Made by a program: the position numbers and the translations under genes. Below the pieces are notes generated by a model. The model did no database searches. It was not told the origin of the DNA and worked only from the letters and a program-made list of their open reading frames with translations. Below are positions 54,286 to 63,776 of a stretch of 64,000 nt of DNA, one piece after another. Source of the stretch: an uncultured Pelagibacteraceae bacterium (GTDB taxonomy: Bacteria; Pseudomonadota; Alphaproteobacteria; Pelagibacterales; Pelagibacteraceae); the NCBI GenBank assembly GCA_902591045.1, contig CACIZC010000006.1, positions 1 to 64,000 of the forward strand, in the 5' to 3' direction. Numbering within the stretch: the stretch's first letter is position 1; every line of letters begins with the position of its first letter.

Positions 54286-54789
54286 TTAATTCTCATAAGT
54301 TATATCTGGAAAAGATTTTTTTTTACCTATATCCATAATAATTTTTGAAATTTTATCTATATCACATTCTTCAGATTTTTTGCACATTCTTACAAAAGTA
54401 ACAGTTTTGCTTTTTTTCTTTTTTAAAATTCTTCTTTTTTTCGCATTTATCTTTGTTTTTGTTTTAATTTTATCATTTTTAAATTTATTATCTTTAAGTT
54501 TTAACTTTGTTAATTTTTGTCTTTTTTCTATAATTTTTTTTACATCTTCTTTATTTTTAACTTGTGTAGAAATAATCTCTTTAGTATTTGGAGTATTCAA
54601 ATCTAACAAACTCAATTTATTATCTTTTTCTCTTTCAATTGTAAAAACTTCAATGGAAATATTGTTCTGAAAATAATCTCTCATTTCTTTTTTATTGGCA
54701 CAAGGTTTGTCGCCACAAATATAAACCTGTTCAGAGTTATTTGCGCAACTGATAGTAAAAAAGAAAATCACTATAAGTAAAAATTTCAT
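54286..54789 (-). CDS. Hypothetical lysine-rich lipoprotein
   Basis: A 167-residue protein with a lipoprotein-type signal (MKFLLIVIFFFTISC, cysteine at residue 15). Downstream is VYICGDKPCANKKEMRDYFQ, with a cysteine pair, then a long Lys-rich linker (residues about 90-130) and a final part with a second cysteine pair around RMCKKSEECD. I do not recognise the family. It lies between argC and hom with a 4-bp overlap with argC and a 6-bp gap to hom. The four cysteines may form two disulfides in the periplasm. Confidence 0.6.
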   Translation of the reverse strand: MKFLLIVIFFFTISCANNSEQVYICGDKPCANKKEMRDYFQNNISIEVFTIEREKDNKLSLLDLNTPNTKEIISTQVKNKEDVKKIIEKRQKLTKLKLKDNKFKNDKIKTKTKINAKKRRILKKKKSKTVTFVRMCKKSEECDIDKISKIIMDIGKKKSFPDITYEN

Positions 54790-55811
54790 TTTAATCCCAA
54801 GTTTTCTTTAAAACCAAGTGCTATATTCATATTCTGAATCGCTTGCCCTGCTGCTCCTTTTATCAAATTATCAATAGCTGATAAAATTATAAGTCCTTTT
54901 TTATTTGAAGTTGAGCAGACCGAAATTTCACAAAAATTTGTATTAATAACATTTTCTGTTCCTAAATTTACATTTATTGGTAAAATTTTTACAAAATAAT
55001 TTTTTCTATGAAATCTTTTTAGCTCATTAAAAACTTTTTTAATTGTAACATTTTTTCTCTTTTCAACATAAATTGTTGAGAGCATTCCTCTAAATGTTGG
55101 GATAAGATGTGGTGTAAAAATGTAATTTAATTTTGATTTTGTTGCCTTTGAAAAAGCTTGATTAATTTCACTTGCATGTCTGTGGCCCTGTATACCATAA
55201 GCGTGAATGGAGGAATAAAGGTTTTTATGTTTAAATTTTTTTTTAACATTTTTTCCTGCTCCAGAAAATCCAGATTTAGAATCTATAACTATATTTTTAT
55301 TAATTAAATTTTTTTTTATAATGGGTATTAAAGGTAATTGAATCGATGTTGGGTAACATCCAGGGCAAGCTATTATCTTGAATTTTTTTAACTTATCCTT
55401 AACAAATTCTGATAAGCCATAAATTGATGATTTGAGTAAATTTTTACTTTTATGATTGAAGCCATAAAACTTTTTATAATCTGCTGCGTTTAATCTAAAA
55501 TCTGCAGCTAAATCTATAATTTTAAGATTATTATATTTAAAAAGTTTTTTAATTATAACTTGTGATTGCCCAGTTGGAAGGCAGGTAAATAATACCGAGA
55601 CATTATTCCAATTTACTTTGTCTAATTTTGATATTTTTGGTAATTTTTTTTTAATTCTTTTATCAAAAAACTGTATTCTTTTTCCAATATTTTTTTGAGC
55701 ACACAGATTTGTTATTTTAGCTTTTGGATGATTTGACAGAATCTTAATTAAATCCAAGCCTACATAACCAGTAGCGCCGGCAACAACAATATTAATTTTA
55801 TTTGATGACAT
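54786..55811 (-). CDS. argC: N-acetyl-gamma-glutamyl-phosphate reductase
   Basis: The third step of arginine biosynthesis, NADPH reduction of N-acetylglutamyl phosphate. The 341-residue protein has the Rossmann start VAGATGYVGLDLIKIL, the catalytic cysteine in IACPGCYPTSIQLPL, and HRHASEINQAF and TPHLIPTFRGM blocks. It is followed on the minus strand by the lysine-rich lipoprotein and hom, and preceded by rpsI. Confidence 0.95.
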   Translation of the reverse strand: MSSNKINIVVAGATGYVGLDLIKILSNHPKAKITNLCAQKNIGKRIQFFDKRIKKKLPKISKLDKVNWNNVSVLFTCLPTGQSQVIIKKLFKYNNLKIIDLAADFRLNAADYKKFYGFNHKSKNLLKSSIYGLSEFVKDKLKKFKIIACPGCYPTSIQLPLIPIIKKNLINKNIVIDSKSGFSGAGKNVKKKFKHKNLYSSIHAYGIQGHRHASEINQAFSKATKSKLNYIFTPHLIPTFRGMLSTIYVEKRKNVTIKKVFNELKRFHRKNYFVKILPINVNLGTENVINTNFCEISVCSTSNKKGLIILSAIDNLIKGAAGQAIQNMNIALGFKENLGLK

Positions 55812-55853
55812 AAATTGTTTATATCACTTTTAATTTTAATGAAAATAAGTGTT

Positions 55854-56300
55854 TTATCTTTTAGAGAATTGGAAACTTCTTCGGGCCTTTTTATGCCCAT
55901 ATTTTTTTCTTTCCACTTTTCTTGAATCTCTGGTGGTAAATTTGTTCTTTTTTAAAACTTTTTTTAATGAATTATCTATAGCAACTAGTGCTCTTGACAT
56001 TCCATGAATTATCGCTCCAGCTTGCCCTGACAAACCGCCTCCTTTGACATTGCATTTTACATCGTAATCATTTTTAGCATTAATTTCTTCTAATGGTCTT
56101 ATAACAATCATTTGATGTACTGGTCTTTTAAAATAATGAATCATTTCCTTTCCATTAACATAAATTTTTCCAGATCCTTTTTTAACCCAAACTCTTGCTA
56201 TAGATTCTTTTCTTCTTCCTGTAGCATATTTACTGTCTTTAAAATCCAATTGGATTTTTTGTATTTTTTTTTGGTTATTTTCTAGATTTGTTAAATTCAT
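55854..56300 (-). CDS. rpsI: 30S ribosomal protein S9
   Basis: A small-subunit ribosomal protein, 148 residues. The N-terminal 24 residues are a polar extension before the conserved [16 protein letters not shown]. The [15 protein letters not shown] core and the positively charged tail [16 protein letters not shown], which reaches the P-site, are intact. It follows rplM by 5 bp in the usual rplM-rpsI pair. Confidence 0.97.
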   Translation of the reverse strand: MNLTNLENNQKKIQKIQLDFKDSKYATGRRKESIARVWVKKGSGKIYVNGKEMIHYFKRPVHQMIVIRPLEEINAKNDYDVKCNVKGGGLSGQAGAIIHGMSRALVAIDNSLKKVLKKNKFTTRDSRKVERKKYGHKKARRSFQFSKR

Positions 56301-56305
56301 TATTA

Positions 56306-56767
56306 TTAATTTTCTAAAACATTCTTTCTGTTAAGTTTTGAAAAATTTACTTCAATAGGATTTTGTGTTGAATGAGGGTGTTTATCACCATAATACATTT
56401 TTAATTTTGATAATTGTTTTTTGGCCAGAGGTCCTCCTGGCAACATTCTTTTAACTGCAAATTTTAAAATATCCTGAGATTTATTTTTTTCTGCTAATTT
56501 TTCTGGTGAAATATTTTTGATTCCACCGGGATGTCCTGTATGTTTATAATATTTTTTATTTTTATTTTTTTTTCCAGAAAATTTAATTTTTTCTATATTT
56601 GTAACAATTACAAAGTCTCCATTGTCTTGGTTAGGATTAAATTGAGCTTTGTTTTTTCCTCTTAATACTTTTGAAATGTATGCAGCAAGTCTGCCAACAA
56701 CGAGATTTTCGCCGTTAACTATATACCAATTATTTTTAATATCTTTTTTTTTAATAAACGGGGTCAT
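56306..56767 (-). CDS. rplM: 50S ribosomal protein L13
   Basis: An early-assembly large-subunit protein of 153 residues. [23 protein letters not shown], the [12 protein letters not shown] block and the [21 protein letters not shown] stretch are diagnostic. First gene of the rplM-rpsI-argC run; 53 bp of AT-rich DNA separates it from the upstream ctaA gene. Confidence 0.97.
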   Translation of the reverse strand: MTPFIKKKDIKNNWYIVNGENLVVGRLAAYISKVLRGKNKAQFNPNQDNGDFVIVTNIEKIKFSGKKNKNKKYYKHTGHPGGIKNISPEKLAEKNKSQDILKFAVKRMLPGGPLAKKQLSKLKMYYGDKHPHSTQNPIEVNFSKLNRKNVLEN

Positions 56768-56820
56768 ATAAACTGAGGGATAATTACAAGTTATTATTTA
56801 TTATGTCAATTGAAAGAAAA

Positions 56821-57852
56821 CTAATTAATTATAGATTTATGATACAAATTTAATGCAGTAACTAGTAAGAAAATTGTAGAAATTTGATGCATCGAAGCAT
56901 AGATAACGCTAAGTCCACTAAGCAAAGTTAGAATGCCTAAAAAAATTTGAACGAAAACCATTAATAAAACGTATAACGCTGGAGTATATAAATAAATATT
57001 TTTTTTATAAAAAATATAAAAAATAATCAATCCTGTATAAATAAAAATTACATAAGCCATATTCCTGTGTAGAAATTGAACTAATGAATGATTTGAAAAT
57101 ATATTAGAAATGTTTGTCTGGTTAAAATTTAAATCATCAGGGAAGTAATTGTTGTTCATAAGTGGCCAGGTCTGATAGATTTTTCCAGCATCCAAACCAG
57201 AAACGAAAGCTCCAAGAGTAATTTGTATAAAAATTAAAAAAATAAACCATTTGATAAAATTATTTTTTTTATAAGATTTAAAAAATTTTTTATTTTTTAA
57301 ATCTTTTATATTAAGCAAATACCAAAAGATTGATGCAAATAAAATTAAAGCTAAATTTAAATGCATAGCAAGTCTATAGTGACTAACAGAAGTAAGTTCG
57401 ACCAGTCCACTTTTTACCATGTACCAACCTACAAAACCTTGAAGTAAAATTAATAAAAATAAAATAAAAAATTTTATATTATAATTTGTTGATAAAACTT
57501 TTTTTGTAACAAGGTAAATAAAAGGAATTAAAAATATAATTCCGAATATTCTTCCTAAAATTCTATGATAATATTCCCAATAATAAATAATTTTAAATTC
57601 TTCCAAAGAAATATTTTTATTAATTAAATTGTACTGAGGAATTTGTTTGTATAAATTAAAAGCAGCATTCCATTCATTTTGAGTAAACGGTGGAAGTATT
57701 CCACTAACAATTTCCCATCTGGTTATAGACAGCCCTGAGTCTGTAAGACGAGTTAGTCCGCCAACAAGAACTATGAGTATTAAAAAAAATAATAATAAAT
57801 ATAACCAATATCTAACATAAGTTGAGTATTCTTTTTTTAAAATCATTTGCAT
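56821..57852 (-). CDS. ctaA: Heme A synthase (COX15-type)
   Basis: Oxidises heme O to heme A for cytochrome c oxidase. The 343-residue protein has about eight hydrophobic helices. The conserved GGLTRLTDSGLSITRWE and the histidines in YYWEYYHRILGRIFGI, VSHYRLAMHLNLALI, HRNMAYV and MHQISTI are the heme-ligand and active-site positions. It matches the alphaproteobacterial/mitochondrial COX15 type. It is divergent from the chorismate mutase gene. Confidence 0.92.
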   Translation of the reverse strand: MQMILKKEYSTYVRYWLYLLLFFLILIVLVGGLTRLTDSGLSITRWEIVSGILPPFTQNEWNAAFNLYKQIPQYNLINKNISLEEFKIIYYWEYYHRILGRIFGIIFLIPFIYLVTKKVLSTNYNIKFFILFLLILLQGFVGWYMVKSGLVELTSVSHYRLAMHLNLALILFASIFWYLLNIKDLKNKKFFKSYKKNNFIKWFIFLIFIQITLGAFVSGLDAGKIYQTWPLMNNNYFPDDLNFNQTNISNIFSNHSLVQFLHRNMAYVIFIYTGLIIFYIFYKKNIYLYTPALYVLLMVFVQIFLGILTLLSGLSVIYASMHQISTIFLLVTALNLYHKSIIN

Positions 57853-57904
57853 TATTTTGTTATATAATAAATATACTCTATTTTATGATCATTTATGTCG
57901 CTAT

Positions 57905-58189
57905 ATGAAAAATAAGAATATATTAAAAATAAGAAAAAAATTAGATTTACTTGATAATAAATTTATAAATTTAATTAAAATACGCACCTCATTAGTTAAT
58001 AAAGTGCTAAAAGAAAAAAACTTTAAAAATCAAATAGTTGATAGAAAAAGAATTAAGATAATTTTAAAAAATATTAAAAAAAAATCTATAAAAAATAAAA
58101 TTGACTCTAAATTGACATCAAGAATATGGAAAGCCATGATTGCTGCCTATATTGATTATGAGTTTAGAAATTTTAAGAAAAAAAAATAA
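57905..58189 (+). CDS. Chorismate mutase, AroQ type (small)
   Basis: Rearranges chorismate to prephenate for phenylalanine and tyrosine synthesis. The 94-residue all-helical protein has RKKLDLLDNKFINLIKIR (first helix with active-site arginines), VDRKRIKII, and a final helix IWKAMIAAYIDYE. The usual length is about 90. An upstream TTG start at 57857 would lengthen the N-terminus without matching residues; ATG 57905 fits the family start. It is very lysine-rich and ends 2 bp from the convergent rpmG. Confidence 0.72.
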   Translation: MKNKNILKIRKKLDLLDNKFINLIKIRTSLVNKVLKEKNFKNQIVDRKRIKIILKNIKKKSIKNKIDSKLTSRIWKAMIAAYIDYEFRNFKKKK

Positions 58190-58191
58190 AA

Positions 58192-58383
58192 TTATTTACT
58201 GTGTGGTGGCAGTTTCTTTTCTACGAATATTTCATGTTTTTTCGTAGCGGGATTATACTTTTTTAATTTTAATTTAACTTTAGCTTTTTCTCCTTTGGAA
58301 GGTTTTTTTACGTAATAATTAAAAGGACTATCCGTATTTTTTTCCGGAACCAACCTTACTTTAATTGAGCTTTTTTTAGCCAT
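58192..58383 (-). CDS. rpmG: 50S ribosomal protein L33, cysteine-free form
   Basis: A 63-residue L33. The N-terminus MAKKSSIKVRLVPE and the later NPATKKHEIFVEKKLP block match the family; there are no cysteines, so this is the C-minus, zinc-independent form. It is a few residues longer than usual (about 55). Its start codon shares one base with the MerR stop. The ribosomal genes rpmG and rpmF lie within 1.5 kb of each other on opposite strands. Confidence 0.9.
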   Translation of the reverse strand: MAKKSSIKVRLVPEKNTDSPFNYYVKKPSKGEKAKVKLKLKKYNPATKKHEIFVEKKLPPHSK

Positions 58384-58763
58384 TAATTTATTTTTTTAAT
58401 TCTATTTAAAATAACTTTTATATTTTGAGCTTTTGTTTTTATATTTGCTTCAAAATTTTTATTATTTACACCTTTGATCAAACTTTCGTCAAGCTCATTT
58501 CCTTTTTTATTTAAAAAGTTTTTTGCGCCTTTTATTGTAAAACCTTGCTTTTTTAAAAGTTCGTATAAGATTTTTAAAAAATCCATATCTTTTTTTGAAT
58601 AGTATCTTCTGTTTCCAGATAAAACTTTTGGACGTAATTGTTTAAAATTTTTTTCCCAAAACCTTAGGGTATGTGTGTTAATGCTATTTTTCTTTTTATT
58701 TATTAAGCCAATTTCTTTAGCGGCTTCGCTTATAGTTTTATAGGCATTTTTATTTTTTTGCAT
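58383..58763 (-). CDS. MerR family transcriptional regulator
   Basis: A 126-residue DNA-binding protein. The N-terminal helix-turn-helix appears as TISEAAKEIGL, THTLRFWEKNFKQLRPKV and RRYYSKKDMDFLKIL, typical of MerR. The effector half is a short helical stretch, so it is a minimal member with no obvious metal-binding cysteines. In Alphaproteobacteria a MerR gene usually sits near plsX-fabH-ihfA; here it is on the opposite strand, 2 kb away. The target is unknown. Confidence 0.85.
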   Translation of the reverse strand: MQKNKNAYKTISEAAKEIGLINKKKNSINTHTLRFWEKNFKQLRPKVLSGNRRYYSKKDMDFLKILYELLKKQGFTIKGAKNFLNKKGNELDESLIKGVNNKNFEANIKTKAQNIKVILNRIKKIN

Positions 58764-59217
58764 TAGCTCTCATTTTATTTCTTAAACTGCTTAAAAAAGA
58801 TTTAACAAAACTTCCCTTTTTAACTTCATTTTTTGTTTCCACTTTTGCAAATTTATATTCGTTCATTTGTTCTTTATTATAAAAAAGCTTTTCTTCAAGA
58901 ATTCCATATTTATCGAATTTTAAAACTAAAACATTGTTATTAAGCAAAACATTTCTTCCTAATTTTAAAATCCTTCCCCTGGTTCTTGTTCTCTCAATAT
59001 AGATCCATGTATTTGCTTCAACAAATGACTTTGAATGAGGTTTTCCCAATATTTTAACAACGTCGTTTCTATTGGACTTGGATTCCTTCAATAAAATAGC
59101 TCTATTTTCTAGATAAAAAATTCCATGGCTCTTTACTATTCTATTTTTTTGACAACCTAATAGAAAAAAAGATAAAAACACAAATAAAATTAAATGTTTG
59201 CAATATATAAAAAGCAT
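58750..59217 (-). CDS. BamE/SmpA-like outer-membrane lipoprotein
   Basis: A 155-residue lipoprotein. The signal peptide ends in FFLLGC (cysteine near residue 22). After it come LLKESKSNRNDVVKILGKPHS and TWIYIERTR, which match the BamE/OmlA fold that supports the beta-barrel assembly complex. A Lys-rich tail follows. The start codon lies inside the coding sequence of the divergent 59194-59688 gene, an overlap of 24 bp. No other in-frame ATG precedes the signal peptide. Confidence 0.8.
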   Translation of the reverse strand: MLFIYCKHLILFVFLSFFLLGCQKNRIVKSHGIFYLENRAILLKESKSNRNDVVKILGKPHSKSFVEANTWIYIERTRTRGRILKLGRNVLLNNNVLVLKFDKYGILEEKLFYNKEQMNEYKFAKVETKNEVKKGSFVKSFLSSLRNKMRANAKK

Positions 59218-59688
59218 AATAATAAACTTTACAATAAATTGATTGAATTATCACGAAATAAATTTTTTTACAGTGATATAAAATTAATTGATGATTTTGA
59301 GAGCAGAATCCTGCTAATTTTTTTTCATATGGCTTTAATATTTAAATCTAAAAAGAGCAAGAAAAAAGATAAAAAAACTCAAGATGTTTTCGATAATATA
59401 TTTTTAAATATAGAATATCATATTCGAGAACTTGGGTATGGAGATGTTGCTGTTAATAAAAAAATGAAAATTTTAAATAAGATTTTTTATGACATTTTAG
59501 TTAATATAGATAAAAGCGAAAATGGAATAGATGATAAACTATTAAAAAAATATTTCTCTGAAAAGACGACTGAAAAAAATGAAAAGATCAATGAATTAGC
59601 CAAATATTTTTGTAAATTTCAAGATTTTTGCTTTGATTTAGATCTCGATAATATGATAAATGGATCTATAAATTTTAAATATAAATAA
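59194..59688 (+). CDS. Ubiquinol-cytochrome c chaperone family protein
   Basis: A 164-residue protein of the CBP3/UQCC1-like chaperone family, needed for cytochrome b assembly in mitochondria and frequent in Alphaproteobacteria. [18 protein letters not shown] is the conserved N-terminal block, with [16 protein letters not shown] and a helical C-terminus. In related genomes it sits between the divergent bamE-like gene and plsX, as here. It overlaps the BamE-like start by 24 bp and is followed 4 bp later by rpmF. Confidence 0.82.
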   Translation: MFAIYKKHNNKLYNKLIELSRNKFFYSDIKLIDDFESRILLIFFHMALIFKSKKSKKKDKKTQDVFDNIFLNIEYHIRELGYGDVAVNKKMKILNKIFYDILVNIDKSENGIDDKLLKKYFSEKTTEKNEKINELAKYFCKFQDFCFDLDLDNMINGSINFKYK

Positions 59689-59692
59689 AAAT

Positions 59693-59866
59693 ATGGCCGT
59701 ACCTAAACGAAAAACATCAAAATCTCGAAGAAATAAAAGAAGATCTCACCATGCTATAGTGGGACCTAACGTTATTGAAGACAAAAAAAGCGGCGAATAT
59801 AGATTGTCCCATCATATAGATCTAAAATCGGGGACTTATAACGGAAAAAAAATTTTAGATAAATAA
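59693..59866 (+). CDS. rpmF: 50S ribosomal protein L32
   Basis: A 57-residue protein found by reading 59693-59866: it begins [20 protein letters not shown] and ends [12 protein letters not shown]. This is the alphaproteobacterial L32 without zinc cysteines. It follows the chaperone gene by 4 bp and precedes plsX by 25 bp. rpmF-plsX adjacency is widely conserved in bacteria. The usual intermediate gene yceD (DUF177) is absent. Confidence 0.95.
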   Translation: MAVPKRKTSKSRRNKRRSHHAIVGPNVIEDKKSGEYRLSHHIDLKSGTYNGKKILDK

Positions 59867-59891
59867 TTTTATTTAAAAATTAAATCTCAAA

Positions 59892-60938
59892 ATGGAAGAT
59901 AAGGTTAAAATTTCAATTGATTTAATGGGTGGAGACAATTCTCCTGAAAAAACATTAAATGGGATCGATTTATTTGCAAAAAAAAATAAAAATAAAAATG
60001 ATTATTTTTTTTACCTTTATGGTAAAAAAGATAAAGTCAAAAATAAATTAGATAATTTAAAATATTTAAAATCTAATTTTGAATTTTTTGACACAAAAAT
60101 TACTGTTTCAAATGAACTATCTCCTTTGGCTGCTGTAAAAAAAGGAAAAGGTTCTAGCATGTGGGAAAGTATAAATTCACAAATTTCCTTGAATTCTGAT
60201 GTTACCCTTTCTGCTGGTAACACAGGAGTATTACTTGTTATGTCTAAAATGATACTTAAAACAATGGATGGAATTGATAAGCCTGCTCTTGCTGGTTTAT
60301 GGCCAAGCGAAGATGGTATGAATATTGTTTTAGACCTAGGTGCAAATATTGAGTGTGGTGAAAAAAATTTAATTGATTTTTCTGAAATGGGATCTGCTCT
60401 TTATCAATCTATTTATCCCGATAAAGAAGCAAAAGTTTCTTTATTAAATATAGGAACAGAAGCGTTAAAAGGGACAGAAATTTTAAAAAATACATATAAT
60501 AAACTTAAAATGTTAGATGGAATGGGTGATTTTAAATTCATCGGGTATATAGAAGGAAATCAAATCACAAGTAATAAATCGAACGTAATAGTCACAGATG
60601 GTTTTACAGGAAATGTTGCTCTTAAAACTGCTGAAGGGGTAGCTAATTTCCTTACAAAAAATTTGAAGAATGCCCTGTCAGAAAATATTATTTCCAAGTT
60701 GTCTACTGTTTTTTCTTATTTTTCCCTTAAAAAATTTAAAAATAGATTGGACCCAAGAAAATATAACGGTGCAATATTTCTCGGTTTAACTGGACCTGTT
60801 GTAAAAAGCCATGGAGGTACAGATGACTTGGGATTTTATTATTCGATAGAAGTTGCATATAAAATAGCTAAAGGAAAACTTATAAATAAAATTAAAAAAA
60901 ATCTCAATCACACAAAAAAAATAAATGAAAAGGGATAA
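59892..60938 (+). CDS. plsX: Phosphate acyltransferase PlsX
   Basis: Converts acyl-ACP to acyl-phosphate, the first step of phospholipid synthesis in the PlsX/PlsY route. The 348-residue protein has ISIDLMGGDNSPE, AGNTGVLLVMSKMIL, LDLGANIECG and TDGFTGNVALKTAEGV, all characteristic. It lies rpmF-plsX-ihfA; fabH, which usually follows plsX, is not present here. The end overlaps the IHF/HU gene by 14 bp. Confidence 0.94.
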   Translation: MEDKVKISIDLMGGDNSPEKTLNGIDLFAKKNKNKNDYFFYLYGKKDKVKNKLDNLKYLKSNFEFFDTKITVSNELSPLAAVKKGKGSSMWESINSQISLNSDVTLSAGNTGVLLVMSKMILKTMDGIDKPALAGLWPSEDGMNIVLDLGANIECGEKNLIDFSEMGSALYQSIYPDKEAKVSLLNIGTEALKGTEILKNTYNKLKMLDGMGDFKFIGYIEGNQITSNKSNVIVTDGFTGNVALKTAEGVANFLTKNLKNALSENIISKLSTVFSYFSLKKFKNRLDPRKYNGAIFLGLTGPVVKSHGGTDDLGFYYSIEVAYKIAKGKLINKIKKNLNHTKKINEKG

Positions 60939-61230
60939 TTTATCGCAAGATGATTTATTAAAATCAGTTTATAAAAAAACTGGTATTCCTATTTCGTTTG
61001 GCAAAAAAATTTTATATACATTTTTTAACATTATTATTGATGGGTTAAACAGAGATGGTATTGTTAAATTATCTGGCTTTGGAACTTTCAAAGTTTTAAA
61101 AAAAACAGAGCGTATAGGCAGAAACCCTAAAACTAAAGTAGAGTACAAAATTAATTCAAGAAAAGTTGTTAGCTTTTATCCTTCTGAAAAAGTAAAAAAA
61201 CAAATAACAAATCTTACTAGTGTGAAATAA
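60925..61230 (+). CDS. ihfA: Integration host factor/HU family DNA-binding protein (IHF-alpha-like)
   Basis: A 101-residue DNA-bending protein. [38 protein letters not shown] is the dimerisation and helical part; [14 protein letters not shown] is the beta-arm region, with the Pro that intercalates into DNA, followed by [15 protein letters not shown]. It occurs downstream of plsX as ihfA does in related genomes. The stop overlaps the convergent hppA stop region by 14 bp. Chromosome architecture and recombination are the usual roles. Confidence 0.88.
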   Translation: MKRDNLSQDDLLKSVYKKTGIPISFGKKILYTFFNIIIDGLNRDGIVKLSGFGTFKVLKKTERIGRNPKTKVEYKINSRKVVSFYPSEKVKKQITNLTSVK

Positions 61231-63307
61231 CTGCCAATAAAAGTAGAGCTACAATATTGGTAATTTTTATCATTGGATTTACAGCAGGGCCAGCGGTATC
61301 CTTATAAGGATCCCCAACAGTATCGCCAGTAACAGCTGCTTTATGAGACTCTGATCCTTTTCCTCCATAATTACCATCTTCAATAAATTTTTTTGCATTA
61401 TCCCAAGCACCACCGCCAGCTGTCATTGAAATAGCTACGAACAGACCTGTAACTATCACTCCAAGAAGCATAGCTCCAACTGATGATAATGCCGCTTCTA
61501 AACCACCAATAAAATAAATAATTCCATATAATACTAATGGTGAAAGAACCGGTAGAAGTGAAGGTACAATCATTTCCTTTATTGCAGCTTTTGTTAATAA
61601 ATCAACTAATCTTCCGTAGTCAGGTTTTCTTTTTCCCTTCATGATTCCTGGTATTTTTTTAAACTGTCTTCTTACTTCAATAACAACCGCTCCACCTGCT
61701 CTACCCACAGCTTGCATACCCATTGATCCAAATAAATAAGGTAACATTCCCCCAACCAACAAACCTATAACCACAAATGGATTTGAAAGATCAAAACTAA
61801 CATTTATTCCTTCAAGTGTAGAACCGGGTACTGTTGAAAAGAATTTAATATCTTCAGTATACGCTGCAAAAAGAACTAAGGCACCTAGACCTGCTGAACC
61901 AATTGCATATCCTTTTGTAACAGCTTTAGTTGTGTTACCAACAGCATCAAGTGCATCGGTGGTTTTTCTAACATTTTTTGGTAATTTCGACATCTGCGCT
62001 ATTCCACCAGCATTGTCTGTAACTGGACCATAGGCATCTAAAGCCACAACCATTCCTGTTAGAGCCAACATTGCTGTTACAGCTATCGCAATACCAAATA
62101 ATCCTGCTAATTCATTTGTGGCAATTATACCGGCTACAATTATTAATGCTGGTAGTGCAGTAGCTTCCATTGAAACTGCTAAACCTTGAATAACATTTGT
62201 GCCATGTCCAGTAGTTGAAGATTTTGCAACACTTCTAACTGGTCTATAATTTGTTCCTGTATAATATTCTGTTACCCAAATAATTAAACCGGTTACTACT
62301 AATCCAATAATACCACAATAATATAAATCAAAACCGGTAAAGCTTTTGTCTCCAACATCAAATGTGCTGTCCAAACCAATAACATTTGAAGTAATAGGAT
62401 AAAGCAATATTAAAGAAATTATTGCTGTAACAATAAATCCCTTGTAAAGAGCTCCCATAATATTTTTGCTCTTACCAAGTTTAACAAAAAAGGTACCAAT
62501 TATAGAAGCAATTATACATCCTCCGCCAATAGCTAAAGGATAAATCATCATGCTTCCATTGTCTTGAAAGAATATTGAGGCAAGAACCATAGTTGCAACT
62601 ATTGTCACAGCATATGTTTCAAATAAATCTGCTGCCATACCAGCACAATCACCAACATTATCTCCTACGTTGTCGGCTATAACTGCTGGGTTTCTTGGGT
62701 CATCTTCTGGTATTCCAGCTTCAACTTTTCCAACTAAGTCTGCTCCTACATCGGCGCCTTTAGTAAAAATTCCGCCACCTAATCTTGCGAAAATAGATAT
62801 TAAAGAAGCCCCAAATCCCAAAGCTATTAATGCATTTATTAATTCTCTACTCTCAACATTAAAAGCTAATAGCACCCAGTAATAAATTGAAATTGATAAT
62901 AAAGCTAAGCCAGCAACCAAAAGACCGGTGATAGCTCCAGATTTAAAGGCCATTGTTAGACCTTTTTGCAAACTTGTTCTTGAAGCTTCAGCTGTTCTAA
63001 CATTTGCCTCAACAGAAATTAACATCCCAACATAACCAGCTACGCCTGATAGCAAAGCTCCAATAAAATAACCAAGACCAACTAATAAACTAAAAAAATA
63101 GCTTATAATTATCAAAACTATTACTCCAACAATTGCTATAGTTTTGTACTGTCTATTTAAATATGCTTTTGCTCCTATTTGAATGGCTTCTGCAATTTCT
63201 TGCATTTTATCATTGCCAGGATTAGCTGAAAGAATTTGTTTGCTTAAAAAATAGCTATAAACAACTGCTAACACTCCAACGAATACGATTAAGTATAAAT
63301 TTTCCAA
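61217..63307 (-). CDS. hppA: Membrane-bound H+-translocating pyrophosphatase, K+-independent type
   Basis: Hydrolyses PPi and pumps protons across the membrane. The 696-residue protein has about 16 hydrophobic helices. [41 protein letters not shown] is the PPi/Mg site region, and [16 protein letters not shown] and [18 protein letters not shown] are the later sites. [18 protein letters not shown] has Lys where K+-dependent enzymes have Ala, which is known to make the enzyme K+-independent. Typical of SAR11-like cells, where it saves energy from biosynthetic PPi. Confidence 0.96.
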   Translation of the reverse strand: MENLYLIVFVGVLAVVYSYFLSKQILSANPGNDKMQEIAEAIQIGAKAYLNRQYKTIAIVGVIVLIIISYFFSLLVGLGYFIGALLSGVAGYVGMLISVEANVRTAEASRTSLQKGLTMAFKSGAITGLLVAGLALLSISIYYWVLLAFNVESRELINALIALGFGASLISIFARLGGGIFTKGADVGADLVGKVEAGIPEDDPRNPAVIADNVGDNVGDCAGMAADLFETYAVTIVATMVLASIFFQDNGSMMIYPLAIGGGCIIASIIGTFFVKLGKSKNIMGALYKGFIVTAIISLILLYPITSNVIGLDSTFDVGDKSFTGFDLYYCGIIGLVVTGLIIWVTEYYTGTNYRPVRSVAKSSTTGHGTNVIQGLAVSMEATALPALIIVAGIIATNELAGLFGIAIAVTAMLALTGMVVALDAYGPVTDNAGGIAQMSKLPKNVRKTTDALDAVGNTTKAVTKGYAIGSAGLGALVLFAAYTEDIKFFSTVPGSTLEGINVSFDLSNPFVVIGLLVGGMLPYLFGSMGMQAVGRAGGAVVIEVRRQFKKIPGIMKGKRKPDYGRLVDLLTKAAIKEMIVPSLLPVLSPLVLYGIIYFIGGLEAALSSVGAMLLGVIVTGLFVAISMTAGGGAWDNAKKFIEDGNYGGKGSESHKAAVTGDTVGDPYKDTAGPAVNPMIKITNIVALLLLAVISH

Positions 63308-63374
63308 TGATATTTCTCCCTAATGATCAATAAAAAACAGGAAATTGCCAAAAAACAGAATAAAAGGCAAGAAA

Positions 63375-63776
63375 TTATTCATCATCTTTTCTTACATTTT
63401 TTGAAATCTTATCCAAAATAGCATTTAAATAGGCCTTATGAGCACTTTCTAAAAAAAAGTCTGATATTTTTACATATTCACTAACAATGACTTTTATTGG
63501 TGTTTTATGACTAAACATGAGCTCAAATGTCGCTGATAAAATCATGAGTTTTAAAATTAAATCAGTTCTAGAAGGGTTAAACTCATCTTTTAATATTGTC
63601 TTAAGATTCTCTAATAAAAGCTCCTCTCTTTCAATTGTTCCCGAAACTGTGTCTTTAATAAACTTTTTGTATCTATGTTTTGGATAAGATATTTCAGATT
63701 CTTTGTTTAGAAAATAACTATATAGTTTTTGAATAACAATTATCCTTGGATTGTTATTTGAATCTTCTTTACTCAT
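63375..63776 (-). CDS. nusB: Transcription antitermination factor NusB
   Basis: An RNA-binding factor of rRNA transcription antitermination; 133 residues of mostly helical sequence. The N-terminal VIQKLYSYFLNKES block, then LLENLKTILKDEFNPSR, and TPIKVIVSEYVKISDFFLESAHKAYLNAILDKISKNVR match the family; the C-terminal part is the most recognisable. It overlaps the upstream ribH stop by one base (TAATG), and nusB next to ribH is a common alphaproteobacterial order. Lies 67 bp beyond hppA. Confidence 0.88.
   Translation of the reverse strand: MSKEDSNNNPRIIVIQKLYSYFLNKESEISYPKHRYKKFIKDTVSGTIEREELLLENLKTILKDEFNPSRTDLILKLMILSATFELMFSHKTPIKVIVSEYVKISDFFLESAHKAYLNAILDKISKNVRKDDE

Noticed and set aside
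54380-54670. Hydrophobic 96-codon ORF opposite the Lys-rich lipoprotein
   Set aside because: Complement of Lys codons gives Phe-rich sequence by default; an artefact, not a membrane protein.
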